A DNA stretch of 64,000 nucleotides from Nocardioides abyssi (lineage in GTDB: Bacteria > Actinomycetota > Actinomycetes > Propionibacteriales > Nocardioidaceae), in assembly GCF_030412915.1 (NCBI RefSeq), contig NZ_JAUHJR010000002.1, forward strand, positions 620,001 through 684,000. The letters are read 5' to 3'. The position numbers and the translations under genes are program-made. Under the pieces are notes generated by a model. The model searched no databases, had not been told where the DNA came from, and saw nothing but the letters and a program-made list of their open reading frames with translations. Shown in pieces: positions 35,859 to 43,575 of the stretch (the stretch's first letter is position 1; each line of letters starts with the position of its first letter).

Positions 35859-37004
35859 ATGAAGCGCGACATCTACGACGAGGACCACGAGGCCTTCCGC
35901 GGCTCGGTCCGGGAGTTCCTCGAGCGGTCGGTCATCCCCCACGTCGAGGAGCACGCCGAGGCCAAGGCGATCCCGCGGGACTTCTGGATCGAGGCCGGCA
36001 AGCAGGGCTTCCTGGGTCTGGAGATCCCCGAGGAGTACGGCGGCGCGGGCGCCGGAGACTACCGGTTCAACGCCGTGATCGCCGAGGAGCTCTCGAAGGT
36101 CAACGCCGCGCTGGGCTCGTGCTGGGGCATCCACGCCGACATCACCGCGCCGTACCTCGTCGAGCTCGGCACCGAGGAGCAGAAGCAGCGCTGGCTGCCC
36201 GGCGTCGCGGCCGGCGAGATCCTGCTGGCCATCGGCATGACCGAGCCCTCCGGCGGCTCCGACCTCGCCGCGCTGAAGACCACCGCGGTCCGCGACGGCG
36301 ACGACTGGGTCATCAACGGCTCGAAGACCTTCATCACCAACGGCTACTCCGCCGACCTGGTCATCACCGCGGTGCGCACCAGCCCGGAGAAGAAGGCCCG
36401 CGGCATCACGCTGTTCGCGATCCCGGCGACCGCCGAGGGCTTCAGCCGCGGCCGCAAGCTCGACAAGGTCGGCCAGCCCGAGTCCGACACCGCGGAGCTG
36501 TTCTTCGAGAACGTCCGCCTCTCCGACGACCACATCGTCGGCGAGCTCGACATGGGCTTCATCCACATGATGCAGAAGCTCCCGCAGGAGCGGCTCGGCT
36601 GCGCGATCTCCAACCTCGCGCACGCCAAGCAGATCTTCGAGGAGACCGTCGCCTACACCAAGGAGCGCACCGCCTTCGGGGCCCCGGTCGGCACCTTCCA
36701 GCACAACAAGTTCCTCATGGCCGACATCGACACCCAGATCGACGTCAGCCAGGCGTTCATCGACCGCTGCGTCGAGATGCACGACAAGGCCGAGCTGACC
36801 CCCGTCGACGCGGCCAAGGCCAAGCTGTGGACCTCCGAGATCCAGAACCGGATCCTCGACCACTGCGTCCAGCTGCACGGCGGCTACGGCTTCATGAACG
36901 AGTACCGCGTCGCCCGCGCCTGGCGCGACGCCCGCGTCTCGCGCATCTGGGCCGGCTCCAACGAGATCATGAAGGAGCTCATCGGCCGCGACCTCGGCCT
37001 CTGA
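35859..37004 (+). CDS. Acyl-CoA dehydrogenase
   Basis: A 381-residue FAD enzyme of fatty-acid or branched acyl-CoA oxidation. FAD and substrate motifs include LLAIGMTEPSGGSDLAALKT, VINGSKTFITNG, RTAFGAPVGTFQHNKF and QLHGGYGFMNEY. The catalytic Glu found near the C-terminus in medium-chain enzymes is absent (IWAGSNEIM instead of the EG pattern), while Glu244 in LPQERLG stands where long-chain and isovaleryl-CoA dehydrogenases keep their base. That suggests a long-chain or branched substrate. An electron-transfer flavoprotein is required and is not in the window. Confidence 0.92.
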   Translation: MKRDIYDEDHEAFRGSVREFLERSVIPHVEEHAEAKAIPRDFWIEAGKQGFLGLEIPEEYGGAGAGDYRFNAVIAEELSKVNAALGSCWGIHADITAPYLVELGTEEQKQRWLPGVAAGEILLAIGMTEPSGGSDLAALKTTAVRDGDDWVINGSKTFITNGYSADLVITAVRTSPEKKARGITLFAIPATAEGFSRGRKLDKVGQPESDTAELFFENVRLSDDHIVGELDMGFIHMMQKLPQERLGCAISNLAHAKQIFEETVAYTKERTAFGAPVGTFQHNKFLMADIDTQIDVSQAFIDRCVEMHDKAELTPVDAAKAKLWTSEIQNRILDHCVQLHGGYGFMNEYRVARAWRDARVSRIWAGSNEIMKELIGRDLGL

Positions 37005-37038
37005 GTCCTTCTCGTCCCGTCCCGGCGACCGCGGAGGG

Positions 37039-37134
37039 CGTGAGGTTCATCGGCTACCCGATGAACCTCACGGTCCCCCGATGGAATTTCGTCGGGGGAC
37101 CGTCAGCTTCATCGGGGCCCCGATGAAGCTGACG
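37039..37134. repeat. Chain of three overlapping palindromes
   Basis: Palindrome 1 pairs 37039-37053 with 37058-37072 (15 bp), palindrome 2 pairs 37071-37081 with 37092-37102 (11 bp) and palindrome 3 is a perfect 34-base palindrome 37101-37134. Each shares a CG with its neighbour. Palindromes 1 and 3 share the word TTCATCGG. It lies between convergent genes. Confidence 0.75.
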
Positions 37135-37162
37135 GCTGCGGCGACGTGCTGAACCAGCCCGC

Positions 37163-37897
37163 TCAGGCGTCGGGCGGCGAGCCGAGCCGACGCAGCGAGT
37201 CGATGAGCTCGGAGGCCGGCATCGAGCCGGGCGCGCCGCGGAGCGACCCCACGACGCTGTCGTCGAGCGGATCGAGGCCGCGGACCTCCTGGTGCAACCG
37301 CTCCATCGTGGCGTCGAGGGCGTACGCCGTGTCCGCGGCCTCCTTGAGGCCGGCGAGCAGGTCGGCGGGGACGTCGCGGCGGTACTTGTAGTAGATCTTG
37401 TGCTCCAGGCTCGCCCAGAAGTCCATGGCGATCGTGCGGAACTGCACCTCGACCACGACCGGCACCGAGCCGCCGGAGAGGAAGACCGGCACCTCGACGA
37501 GCGCGTGCAGGCTGCGGTAGCCGTTGGGCTTCGGGTCGGCGATGTAGTCCCGCAGCTCGAGCGTCGTCACGTCCGGCTGGGCCATGAGCAGGTCGACGAC
37601 GTGGTAGACGTCGGAGACGAAGCTGCAGGTCACGCGCACGCCGGCGACGTCGGTGATCTCCTGGCGCACCCGCGCCAGCGGGTCCGGCCCGTCGAGGTCG
37701 ATGCCGCGCCGCTCCATCTTCTCCAGCAGGCTCTCGGGCGACTTCAGCCGCGAGCTGACCGACTCGATGGGGTTGTAGTCGTGCAGGTGGGCGAACTCGT
37801 CGCGCAGGATCGACAGCTTGGTGACGACCTCGTCCATGCCGAAGCGGTGCTCGAGCAGGAACCGCCGCACGGTCTCGTCCCAGGCCCCCTCGCTCAC
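37163..37897 (-). CDS. Small alarmone synthetase (RelA/SpoT synthetase domain)
   Basis: A 244-residue (p)ppGpp synthetase without hydrolase or TGS/ACT domains. Conserved synthetase segments are ITDVAGVRVTCSFVSDVYHV, DYIADPKPNGYRSLHALVEV and VEVQFRTIAMDFWASLEHKI then YYKYR, with the catalytic Glu in EVQFRT. Single-domain enzymes of this kind make alarmone in response to transcriptional or cell-wall signals. GTG 37897 with a TACGTT box 6 bases upstream (37904-37909) suggests a leaderless transcript, divergent from thpR. Confidence 0.9.
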   Translation of the reverse strand: MSEGAWDETVRRFLLEHRFGMDEVVTKLSILRDEFAHLHDYNPIESVSSRLKSPESLLEKMERRGIDLDGPDPLARVRQEITDVAGVRVTCSFVSDVYHVVDLLMAQPDVTTLELRDYIADPKPNGYRSLHALVEVPVFLSGGSVPVVVEVQFRTIAMDFWASLEHKIYYKYRRDVPADLLAGLKEAADTAYALDATMERLHQEVRGLDPLDDSVVGSLRGAPGSMPASELIDSLRRLGSPPDA

Positions 37898-37903
37898 GCC
37901 CCC

Positions 37904-37909
37904 AACGTA
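37904..37909 (-). promoter_or_regulatory. -10 box of a leaderless promoter (alarmone synthetase)
   Basis: TACGTT on the minus strand ends 6 bases before GTG 37897. Confidence 0.45.
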
Positions 37910-37954
37910 CGCCGCGGCGCGCGCCGGTCCGGGTGCCGGGCCCGGCCCCGTGGC

Positions 37955-37960
37955 TAGGGT
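37955..37960 (+). promoter_or_regulatory. -10 box of a leaderless promoter (thpR)
   Basis: TAGGGT ends 6 bases before GTG 37967. Confidence 0.45.
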
Positions 37961-37966
37961 CGGGGC

Positions 37967-38545
37967 GTGCGCCTGTTCGCCGCCCTCGTGCCGCCGGAGG
38001 AGGCCGTCGAGCACCTCGACGAGTTCCTCGCGCCGCGTCGTGGGGAGGGCGCGTTCCGCTGGGCCACGGCCGAGCAGCTCCACCTGACGCTGGCCTTCTA
38101 CGCCGACGTCGCGGACCGGTCGCTCGACGAGCTGGTCGAGCGGCTGGGGACGGCTGCGCGGCGGCGTACGCCCTTCGGGGTGCGGGTGGCCGGTGGCGGC
38201 GCGTTCCCCGACGTCGCGCGGGCGCGGGTGCTGTGGGCGGGGCTGGTCGCCGACGAGGCGGGCGCGGTCGAGCTGGACCGGCTGGCGGCCGGGTGCCGGG
38301 CGGCGGCGTCGCGCAGCGGGGTCGCGGTGGACGGGCAGCGGTTCCGGCCGCACCTGACCGTGGCTCGGCTCGGCCGGCCGACGGAGGCGACGCGCTGGGT
38401 GCGGTTGCTCGACGCCTACGCCGGCCCGACGTGGACTGCAGACCGGGTCACGCTCGTCGCGTCGTACCTCGGCGAGGGGCCGCGCCGACGCCCGCGGCAC
38501 GAACCGGTCGCCGAGCTCCCGCTCGCGGGGGCCGGCCTGGGCTAG
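37967..38545 (+). CDS. thpR: RNA 2',3'-cyclic phosphodiesterase
   Basis: A 192-residue 2H phosphoesterase that opens 2',3'-cyclic phosphates to 2'-phosphates. Both catalytic motifs are present: H39-L-T41 (QLHLTLAF) and H129-L-T131 (RPHLTVARLG), at the spacing of the LigT/ThpR family. MRLFAALVPP is the typical N-terminal strand. GTG 37967 is chosen because it follows a TAGGGT box at leaderless spacing and begins right at that strand. The transhydrogenase operon follows 24 bases after the stop but has its own -10 box. Confidence 0.9.
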   Translation: MRLFAALVPPEEAVEHLDEFLAPRRGEGAFRWATAEQLHLTLAFYADVADRSLDELVERLGTAARRRTPFGVRVAGGGAFPDVARARVLWAGLVADEAGAVELDRLAAGCRAAASRSGVAVDGQRFRPHLTVARLGRPTEATRWVRLLDAYAGPTWTADRVTLVASYLGEGPRRRPRHEPVAELPLAGAGLG

Positions 38546-38548
38546 GTT
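38543..38548 (+). promoter_or_regulatory. -10 box before the upstream ORF of pntAA
   Basis: TAGGTT overlaps the thpR stop codon region and ends 7 bases before GTG 38556, the start of a five-codon ORF. Confidence 0.4.
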
Positions 38549-38555
38549 GCCCCAC

Positions 38556-38573
38556 GTGAGGCAGGTCACGTGA
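38556..38573 (+). CDS. Five-residue upstream ORF coupled to pntAA
   Basis: GTG 38556 reads MRQVT and stops at TGA 38571-38573, overlapping pntAA GTG 38570 as GTGA. The 9-mer CACGTGAGG occurs twice, around both starts (38554-38562 and 38567-38575), so the pair may have arisen by duplication of the start region. Confidence 0.4.
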   Translation: MRQVT

Positions 38574-39694
38574 GGATCGCGGTGGTCCGCGAGACGCGGG
38601 AGGGCGAGACGCGGGTCGCGCTCGTGCCCGACCTCGTGCCCGCCCTGGTCGCCGCCGGCCACGATGTCCTCGTCGAGCCGGGTGCGGGCCGCGGCGCGCT
38701 CCACGCCGACGAGGAGTACGCCGCCGCAGGGGCCGCCCTCGACGAGCGGGCCGTCGAGGAGGCCGACCTGGTGCTCGCGGTCCAGCCGATCGACGTGGCG
38801 ACCGCCCGCCGGCTGCGGCGGGGAGCGGCGACGGTCTCGTTCCTCGCACCCGGCCAGGAGCTGGCGCTGGTGGCGGACCTGCGCGACATCGGCGTCACGG
38901 CGTACGCGATGGAGCTGGTGCCGCGGATCTCGCGGGCGCAGTCGATGGACGCGCTGTCGTCGCAGTCGCTGGTCTCGGGCTACCGCTGCGCGGTGGTGTG
39001 CGCGGGCCTGCTGCGCCGGTTCTTCCCGCTCAACATGACCGCCGCCGGCACGGTGCCGCCGGCCCAGGTGGTGGTGCTCGGCGCGGGCGTGGCCGGGCTG
39101 CAGGCGATCGCGACGGCCCGGCGGCTCGGCGCCGTGGTCAAGGCCTACGACGTGCGGGCCGCGGCCGCCGAGGAGATCCGGTCGATGGGCGCGCAGGCGA
39201 TCGAGCTGGACCTGCCGACGCTCGACGGCGCGGGCGGCTACGCCCGGGAGATGTCGGAGGAGCGGTCGGCGCTGCAGCGCGAGCTGCTGGCGCCGTACGT
39301 CGCGGCGGCCGACGGCCTGATCACCACCGCCGCAGTGCCCGGGCGCACCGCGCCGGTGCTGGTGACCGCGGCGATGGTCGAGGCGATGCGGCCGGGCTCG
39401 GTGGTGGTCGACCTGGCGGCCGACAGCGGCGGCAACGTCGAGGGGTCGGTGCCCGGCGAGGTGGTGCGCCTCGGGCGCGCGCAGGTCTGGGGCGGGCGCA
39501 ACGTGCCGGCGCAGATGCCCGGGCCGGCGTCGCGGCTCTACGCGCAGAACGTCGTGAGCCTGGTCCAGCTGCTCACCGCCGACGGCACCCTCGAGCCGGA
39601 CCTCGACGACGAGGTGCTCGACGCCTGCTGCGTCACCCACGACGGGGTCGTGCGGCACGCGCCGACCCGCGAGCTGCTGGAGGGGGTCCGATGA
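38570..39694 (+). CDS. pntAA: NAD(P) transhydrogenase alpha-1 subunit (NAD-binding)
   Basis: A 374-residue soluble domain I of the proton-translocating transhydrogenase, which binds NAD(H). Key segments are VVRETREGETRVALVPD, VLGAGVAGLQAIATARRLGA (Rossmann motif), YDVRAAAAEEIRSMGAQ and RTAPVLVTAAMVEAMRPGSV. The alanine-dehydrogenase-like fold is complete. Split alpha subunits are usual in actinobacteria and Rhodospirillum. It starts with GTG 38570, overlapping the stop of a five-codon ORF, and ends ATGA with pntAB. Confidence 0.93.
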   Translation: MRIAVVRETREGETRVALVPDLVPALVAAGHDVLVEPGAGRGALHADEEYAAAGAALDERAVEEADLVLAVQPIDVATARRLRRGAATVSFLAPGQELALVADLRDIGVTAYAMELVPRISRAQSMDALSSQSLVSGYRCAVVCAGLLRRFFPLNMTAAGTVPPAQVVVLGAGVAGLQAIATARRLGAVVKAYDVRAAAAEEIRSMGAQAIELDLPTLDGAGGYAREMSEERSALQRELLAPYVAAADGLITTAAVPGRTAPVLVTAAMVEAMRPGSVVVDLAADSGGNVEGSVPGEVVRLGRAQVWGGRNVPAQMPGPASRLYAQNVVSLVQLLTADGTLEPDLDDEVLDACCVTHDGVVRHAPTRELLEGVR

Positions 39695-39999
39695 GCGAGG
39701 CCGTGGTCTGGCTGACGGTCTTCGTGCTGTCGGTCTTCGTCGGCGTGGAGGTGATCTCCAAGGTCTCCTCGACGCTGCACACGCCGCTCATGTCCGGCGC
39801 GAACGCGATCCACGGGATCATCCTGCTCGGCGCGGTGCTGGTCACCGGCACCGCCGACTCCACGCTCACCCTCGTCGTCGGGCTGGTCGCCACCGTGCTG
39901 GCGACCGTCAACATGGTCGGCGGCTTCGTGGTGACCGACCGGATGCTCCAGATGTTCTCCCGCAAGCCAGCCCGCCGCCCGCGGGGTGACGGCTCGTGA
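39691..39999 (+). CDS. pntAB: NAD(P) transhydrogenase alpha-2 subunit (membrane)
   Basis: A 102-residue membrane subunit with three predicted helices. Segments VGVEVISKVSSTLHTPLMSG and ANAIHGIILLGAVL are the conserved domain II signature around the proton channel, and NMVGGFVVTDRMLQMF closes the protein. It forms part of the proton path with PntB. ATG 39691 overlaps the pntAA stop and its own stop overlaps the pntB start (GTGA). Confidence 0.93.
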   Translation: MSEAVVWLTVFVLSVFVGVEVISKVSSTLHTPLMSGANAIHGIILLGAVLVTGTADSTLTLVVGLVATVLATVNMVGGFVVTDRMLQMFSRKPARRPRGDGS

Positions 40000-41381
40000 C
40001 CCCCACCCTCGCCCCCACCTGGGTGCAGCTGGTCTACCTCGCCTGCGCGGTCTGCTTCATCCTCGCGCTCAAGGGCCTGGCCGGCCCGCGCACCGCGCGG
40101 GGCGGCAACCTCGTCGGTGCCGCGGCGGCGGTGGTCGCGGTGGCCGTGCCGTTCACCTACCTCGACCTCGACCACGTCGCGCTGATCCTGGTCGCCATCG
40201 CGGTGGGCGGCGTCGTCGGCGCCGTCGGGGCGCAGCGGGTGCAGATGACCCAGATGCCGCAGCTCGTCGCGCTCTTCAACGGGGTCGGCGGCGGCGCCGC
40301 GGCGCTGGTCGCGCTGCTGGAGCTCGGCCACCTCGGCGACGCGACCCCGGCCTTCGACGTGGGGGCGACGGCGTTCACGGTGGCCGTGGGCGCGGTGTCG
40401 TTCGCGGGCTCGGTCGTCACGTTCGCCAAGCTGCAGGAGCTGATGACCTCGCGGCCGGTGGTGTTCCCGGGCCTGCCGGTGCTGTTCGGTGCGCTGCTCC
40501 TGGCGACGCTGGTGCTCGCCGGGCTGGTCGTCGCCGAGGTCGCGGTCGGCTGGGCGGTCGGGCTGGCCCTCGTCGGGCTGGCGGTGGGCGTGCTGCTCGT
40601 GCTGCCGGTCGGCGGCGCCGACGTACCCATCGTCATCTCGCTGCTCAACGCCCTCACCGGCCTCACGGTCGCCGCCGGCGGCTACGTGCTCGGCAACATC
40701 GTGCTGCTCGTCGCCGGCACCCTGGTCGGCGCGTCCGGCACGTTCCTGACGCTGCTCATGGCGCGGGCGATGGGCCGCTCGGTCGCCAGCATCCTCTTCG
40801 GCGCGCTGCGCGGCGGGTCCACGCTCGGCGCCGGGGAGGCCTCCGACCGGCCGGTCCGCAGCGCCGGACCGGAGGACGTCGCGATCCTGCTGGGGTACGC
40901 CGAGCGCGTGGTCGTCGTGCCCGGCTACGGGCTCGCGGTCGCCCAGGCCCAGCACACGCTGCGCGAGCTCGTCGAGGTGCTGGCCGCCCGCGGAGCGCGG
41001 GTCGACTACGCGATCCACCCGGTGGCCGGCCGGATGCCCGGCCACATGAACGTGCTGCTCGCCGAGGCGCAGGTGCCCTACGAGCAGCTGGTCGAGATGG
41101 ACGACATCAACCCCGAGCTGCCGCACACCGACGTCGTGCTGGTAGTCGGCGCCAACGACGTGGTCAACCCGGCCGCGCGCACGACCCCCTCGGCCCCGAT
41201 CTACGGCATGCCGATCCTCGACGTCGACCAGGCCCGGCAGGTGGTCTTCCTCAAGCGGTCGATGCGCCCCGGCTTCGCCGGCATCGAGAACGAGCTGCTC
41301 TTCGACCCCCGCACCACCCTGCTCTTCGGCGACGCCAAGGAGTCGCTCGCCAAGCTGCTCGCCGCCGTCAAGGCCCTCTGA
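39996..41381 (+). CDS. pntB: NAD(P) transhydrogenase beta subunit
   Basis: A 461-residue subunit with a membrane half (about 1-265, some eight or nine helices, including RVQMTQMPQLVALFNGVGGG) and a soluble NADP-binding domain III (about 285-461). The latter shows VVVPGYGLAVAQAQHTLREL, YAIHPVAGRMPGHMNVLLAE and LVVGANDVVNPAA. The complex uses proton entry to make NADPH from NADH, supplying reducing power for biosynthesis and P450 or F420 enzymes. GTG 39996 overlaps pntAB. The gene ends the operon. Confidence 0.94.
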   Translation: MTPTLAPTWVQLVYLACAVCFILALKGLAGPRTARGGNLVGAAAAVVAVAVPFTYLDLDHVALILVAIAVGGVVGAVGAQRVQMTQMPQLVALFNGVGGGAAALVALLELGHLGDATPAFDVGATAFTVAVGAVSFAGSVVTFAKLQELMTSRPVVFPGLPVLFGALLLATLVLAGLVVAEVAVGWAVGLALVGLAVGVLLVLPVGGADVPIVISLLNALTGLTVAAGGYVLGNIVLLVAGTLVGASGTFLTLLMARAMGRSVASILFGALRGGSTLGAGEASDRPVRSAGPEDVAILLGYAERVVVVPGYGLAVAQAQHTLRELVEVLAARGARVDYAIHPVAGRMPGHMNVLLAEAQVPYEQLVEMDDINPELPHTDVVLVVGANDVVNPAARTTPSAPIYGMPILDVDQARQVVFLKRSMRPGFAGIENELLFDPRTTLLFGDAKESLAKLLAAVKAL

Positions 41382-41438
41382 GCGTTCGCTCGTCCCGCCC
41401 GTCCGGGGTCGCCGAGATCGGGCCTCCGGGGGTGCGAG

Positions 41439-41513
41439 CATCCCAGGTTAACTTGGGATGTTCCCGCTCCGCGGCCACTGCATCGGCCGGGAAGCGGGAG
41501 AGATGGCCGCGGA
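41439..41513. repeat. Palindromes between convergent pntB and upp
   Basis: A near-perfect 22-base palindrome (CATCCCAGGTTAACTTGGGATG, split at 41449/41450) lies at 41439-41460. It is followed by a 10-bp inverted repeat TCCGCGGCCA (41468-41477) / TGGCCGCGGA (41504-41513). A GGTTAA centre is shared with the palindrome at 53109. Possible bidirectional terminator. Confidence 0.55.
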
Positions 41514-41586
41514 GTGGCGCCCCGAGACCCGCCCGGAGACGGCTCCCCAGACCCGCCCGGCGAGATCCGGGGCCAGCCGGACCAGC

Positions 41587-42228
41587 TCAGCCGGCGACGC
41601 CGTACAGCCGGTCGCCGGCGTCACCGAGGCCCGGCACGATGTAGCCCTTGTCGTTGAGCCGCTCGTCGAGGGCGGCGGTGACGATCGTGACGGGCACGTC
41701 GAGACCCTCGAGGTCGCGCTCGAGCCGCGCGCAGCCCTCGGGCGCGGCCAGCAGGCAGATCGCGGTGATGTGGTCGGCGCCGCGGTCGGTGAGGAACTTG
41801 ATCGCCGCCGCGAGGGTGCCGCCGGTGGCCAGCATCGGGTCGAGCACGTAGCACTGGCGGCCCGAGAGGTCCGCGGGCAGCCGCTCGGCGTACGTCGAAG
41901 CCTGCAGCGTGTCCTCGTTGCGGACCATGCCGACGAAGCCGACCTCGGCGGTCGGCAGCAGCCGCATCATCCCGTCGAGCATGCCCAGGCCGGCGCGGAG
42001 GATCGGCACGACCAGCGGCTTCGGCGAGGCCAGCGCGACGCCGGTGGTGGGGGAGACGGGGGTCTCGATCTCGTAGTCCGTCACGCGCACGTCCCGCGTC
42101 GCCTCGTAGGCGAGCAGGGTCACCAGCTCGTCCGCGAGGTGGCGGAACGTCGGCGAGTCGGTGCTCTTGTCGCGGAGGACGGTCAGCTTGTGGGCGACGA
42201 GCGGGTGGTCCACGACGTGGGTGCGCAT
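41587..42228 (-). CDS. upp: Uracil phosphoribosyltransferase
   Basis: A 213-residue pyrimidine-salvage enzyme making UMP from uracil and PRPP. The PRPP loop is [19 protein letters not shown], with the upstream flexible loop around [18 protein letters not shown] and the uracil-binding tail [19 protein letters not shown] 42228 gives the usual N-terminus ([20 protein letters not shown]), with a TAGAGT box 7 bases upstream. The following tadA-associated gene is divergent. Confidence 0.94.
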   Translation of the reverse strand: MRTHVVDHPLVAHKLTVLRDKSTDSPTFRHLADELVTLLAYEATRDVRVTDYEIETPVSPTTGVALASPKPLVVPILRAGLGMLDGMMRLLPTAEVGFVGMVRNEDTLQASTYAERLPADLSGRQCYVLDPMLATGGTLAAAIKFLTDRGADHITAICLLAAPEGCARLERDLEGLDVPVTIVTAALDERLNDKGYIVPGLGDAGDRLYGVAG

Positions 42229-42235
42229 GAGGCGC

Positions 42236-42241
42236 ACTCTA
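42236..42241 (-). promoter_or_regulatory. -10 box of a leaderless promoter (upp)
   Basis: TAGAGT on the minus strand ends 7 bases before ATG 42228. Confidence 0.45.
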
Positions 42242-42353
42242 GAGGTCGTCGCGGCAGCGGCCCGGCCGAAGGGGGTTGGCCCCGCGGCGGAGGTCTGCCA
42301 CGCTGGTTGGTCCGCGGGGGCGCCCGCAGTCCCCACCGGCGCAGGAGGACGAG

Positions 42354-42839
42354 ATGGCCGAACGGCTCGACGACGTCGACTTCGCCGTGGCGGCGTACCG
42401 CGAGGGCGGTGCCTGGACGGTCGCGGAGCTCGTCCACGACCACCTCGACGACGTCACCGCCCTGGCCGGCGGGCTGCGGCGGCTGCCGGGGGACGCCGGC
42501 GCGGTCGGGATGGTCGCGATGGACGAGGACTTCTTCCTCGTCGTCCGCGTCGCCGGTCCGAGCACCCGCGTGCTGCTCTCCGACATCACCGCCGCCGACG
42601 AGTGGGAGCTGGCGGCCTCGGCCCTGGACTTCCTCCACCTGCCGATGCCCGAGGACGACGACGACCAGGTCCCGGCCGGCGACCTGGACCTGCTCGGCGA
42701 CCTCGGCATGCCGGCGATGGACCTCGGCGCCCTCATCGACGACCCGGACTCCTACCCCGACGAGGTCCTCTCCGAGGTGGCCCGGCGGCTGGGGTTCGGC
42801 GAGCTCTTCGACGACGCCGTGGGGCTCACCTCGGCGTGA
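42354..42839 (+). CDS. tRNA adenosine deaminase-associated protein
   Basis: A 161-residue acidic protein, always found beside tadA in actinobacteria. It starts [17 protein letters not shown] and carries [32 protein letters not shown] and a Asp-rich stretch ([20 protein letters not shown]). No catalytic motif is seen; a chaperone or partner role for TadA is inferred from context. ATG 42354 has GCAGGAGGA as ribosome-binding site. Its stop overlaps tadA by GTGA. Confidence 0.85.
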   Translation: MAERLDDVDFAVAAYREGGAWTVAELVHDHLDDVTALAGGLRRLPGDAGAVGMVAMDEDFFLVVRVAGPSTRVLLSDITAADEWELAASALDFLHLPMPEDDDDQVPAGDLDLLGDLGMPAMDLGALIDDPDSYPDEVLSEVARRLGFGELFDDAVGLTSA

Positions 42840-43312
42840 GCGGACCCCACGACTGGCGGGAGCCCATGCTCGCCGCCCTAGCCGAGGCGCGCGCCGCGCT
42901 CGCCACCGGCGACGTCCCGATCGGCGCCGTCGTCCTCGACCCGGACGGCGCGGTCGTCGGCACCGGCCGCAACGTCCGCGAGGCGTACGCCGACCCCACC
43001 GGCCACGCCGAGGTCGTCGCGCTCCGCGGGGCCGCCCGCGCCCGGGGCGAGTGGCGCCTCGACGGGCACACCCTCGTCGTCACCCTCGAGCCGTGCACCA
43101 TGTGCGCCGGCGCCGCCGTCCTCGCCCGGGTCGAGCGGGTCGTCCTCGGTGCCTGGGACCCGAAGGCCGGCGCCGTCGGCAGCCTGTGGGACGTCGTCCG
43201 CGACCGTCGGCTCAACCACCGCCCCGAGGTCGTCGGCGGCGTGCTGGCCGAGGAGTCGGCCGGGCTGCTCGAGGAGTTCTTCCGCACCCACCGCGAGCCC
43301 GGCCCCGCCTGA
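42836..43312 (+). CDS. tadA: tRNA-specific adenosine(34) deaminase
   Basis: A 158-residue zinc enzyme that converts A34 to inosine in tRNA-Arg(ACG), allowing wobble reading. The metal site is H57 with the proton-shuttling E59 (GHAEVVAL) and C87/C90 (EPCTMCAGA). Length fits the family. GTG 42836 overlaps the stop of its partner gene. A tRNA-Ser gene follows 38 bases after the stop; TadA does not act on that tRNA, so the proximity is probably coincidental. Confidence 0.93.
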   Translation: MSGPHDWREPMLAALAEARAALATGDVPIGAVVLDPDGAVVGTGRNVREAYADPTGHAEVVALRGAARARGEWRLDGHTLVVTLEPCTMCAGAAVLARVERVVLGAWDPKAGAVGSLWDVVRDRRLNHRPEVVGGVLAEESAGLLEEFFRTHREPGPA

Positions 43313-43337
43313 TTTCGTCGGCCCGTCGGCGCTCCGG

Positions 43338-43343
43338 TACATT
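43338..43343 (+). promoter_or_regulatory. -10 box of the tRNA-Ser promoter
   Basis: TACATT ends 7 bases before the first base of the mature tRNA, so transcription may start at or near position 1 of the tRNA, leaving little or no 5' leader. Confidence 0.4.
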
Positions 43344-43350
43344 CCTCCGC

Positions 43351-43440
43351 GGTGGCGTGTCCGAGCGGCCGAAGGTGCATCACTCGAAATGATGTGTGGG
43401 GTCAAACCCACCGTGGGTTCAAATCCCACCGCCACCGCCA
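43351..43440 (+). tRNA. tRNA-Ser (anticodon CGA)
   Basis: A 90-base cloverleaf including an encoded CCA (43438-43440). The acceptor stem GGTGGCG (43351-43357) pairs with CGCCACC (43430-43436), with G43437 as discriminator. The anticodon stem CATCA/TGATG carries the loop CTCGAAA, anticodon CGA. A long variable arm and the T arm GTGGG-TTCAAAT-CCCAC are clear. It decodes UCG serine codons, frequent in this GC-rich genome. Confidence 0.96.
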
Positions 43441-43449
43441 GCACCACCT

Positions 43450-43479
43450 GAGCCCCGACCGGCACGCCGGTCGGGGCTC
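43450..43479 (+). terminator. Hairpin terminator after tRNA-Ser
   Basis: A perfect 13-bp stem (GAGCCCCGACCGG, 43450-43462, with 43467-43479) and a CACG loop start 10 bases after the CCA end. Confidence 0.8.
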
Positions 43480-43547
43480 GGTCGTTCCCGGGGGCGGTCG
43501 TGCGTGGTCCTCGTGCGGCCCGTCCGGGGTCTGGGGGTGGCGACGCG

Positions 43548-43553
43548 TAGGGT
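43548..43553 (+). promoter_or_regulatory. -10 box before the four-codon upstream ORF
   Basis: TAGGGT ends 7 bases before GTG 43561. Confidence 0.4.
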
Positions 43554-43560
43554 CCGTCCC

Positions 43561-43575
43561 GTGGATCGCCGATGA
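43561..43575 (+). CDS. Four-residue upstream ORF coupled to the next gene
   Basis: GTG 43561 reads MDRR and stops at TGA 43573-43575, overlapping ATG 43572 of the following gene as ATGA. Combined with the leaderless -10 spacing, the first ribosome would start here and reinitiate at ATG 43572. Confidence 0.4.
   Translation: MDRR

Noticed and set aside
41458-43392. 644-codon plus-strand frame across upp, the tadA partner and tadA
   Set aside because: It crosses three well-supported genes in the wrong frame or strand and has no recognisable domain.
42836-43440. Functional link between tadA and the adjacent tRNA-Ser
   Set aside because: TadA acts on A34 of tRNA-Arg; the CGA anticodon has C34, and the tRNA has its own promoter and terminator.
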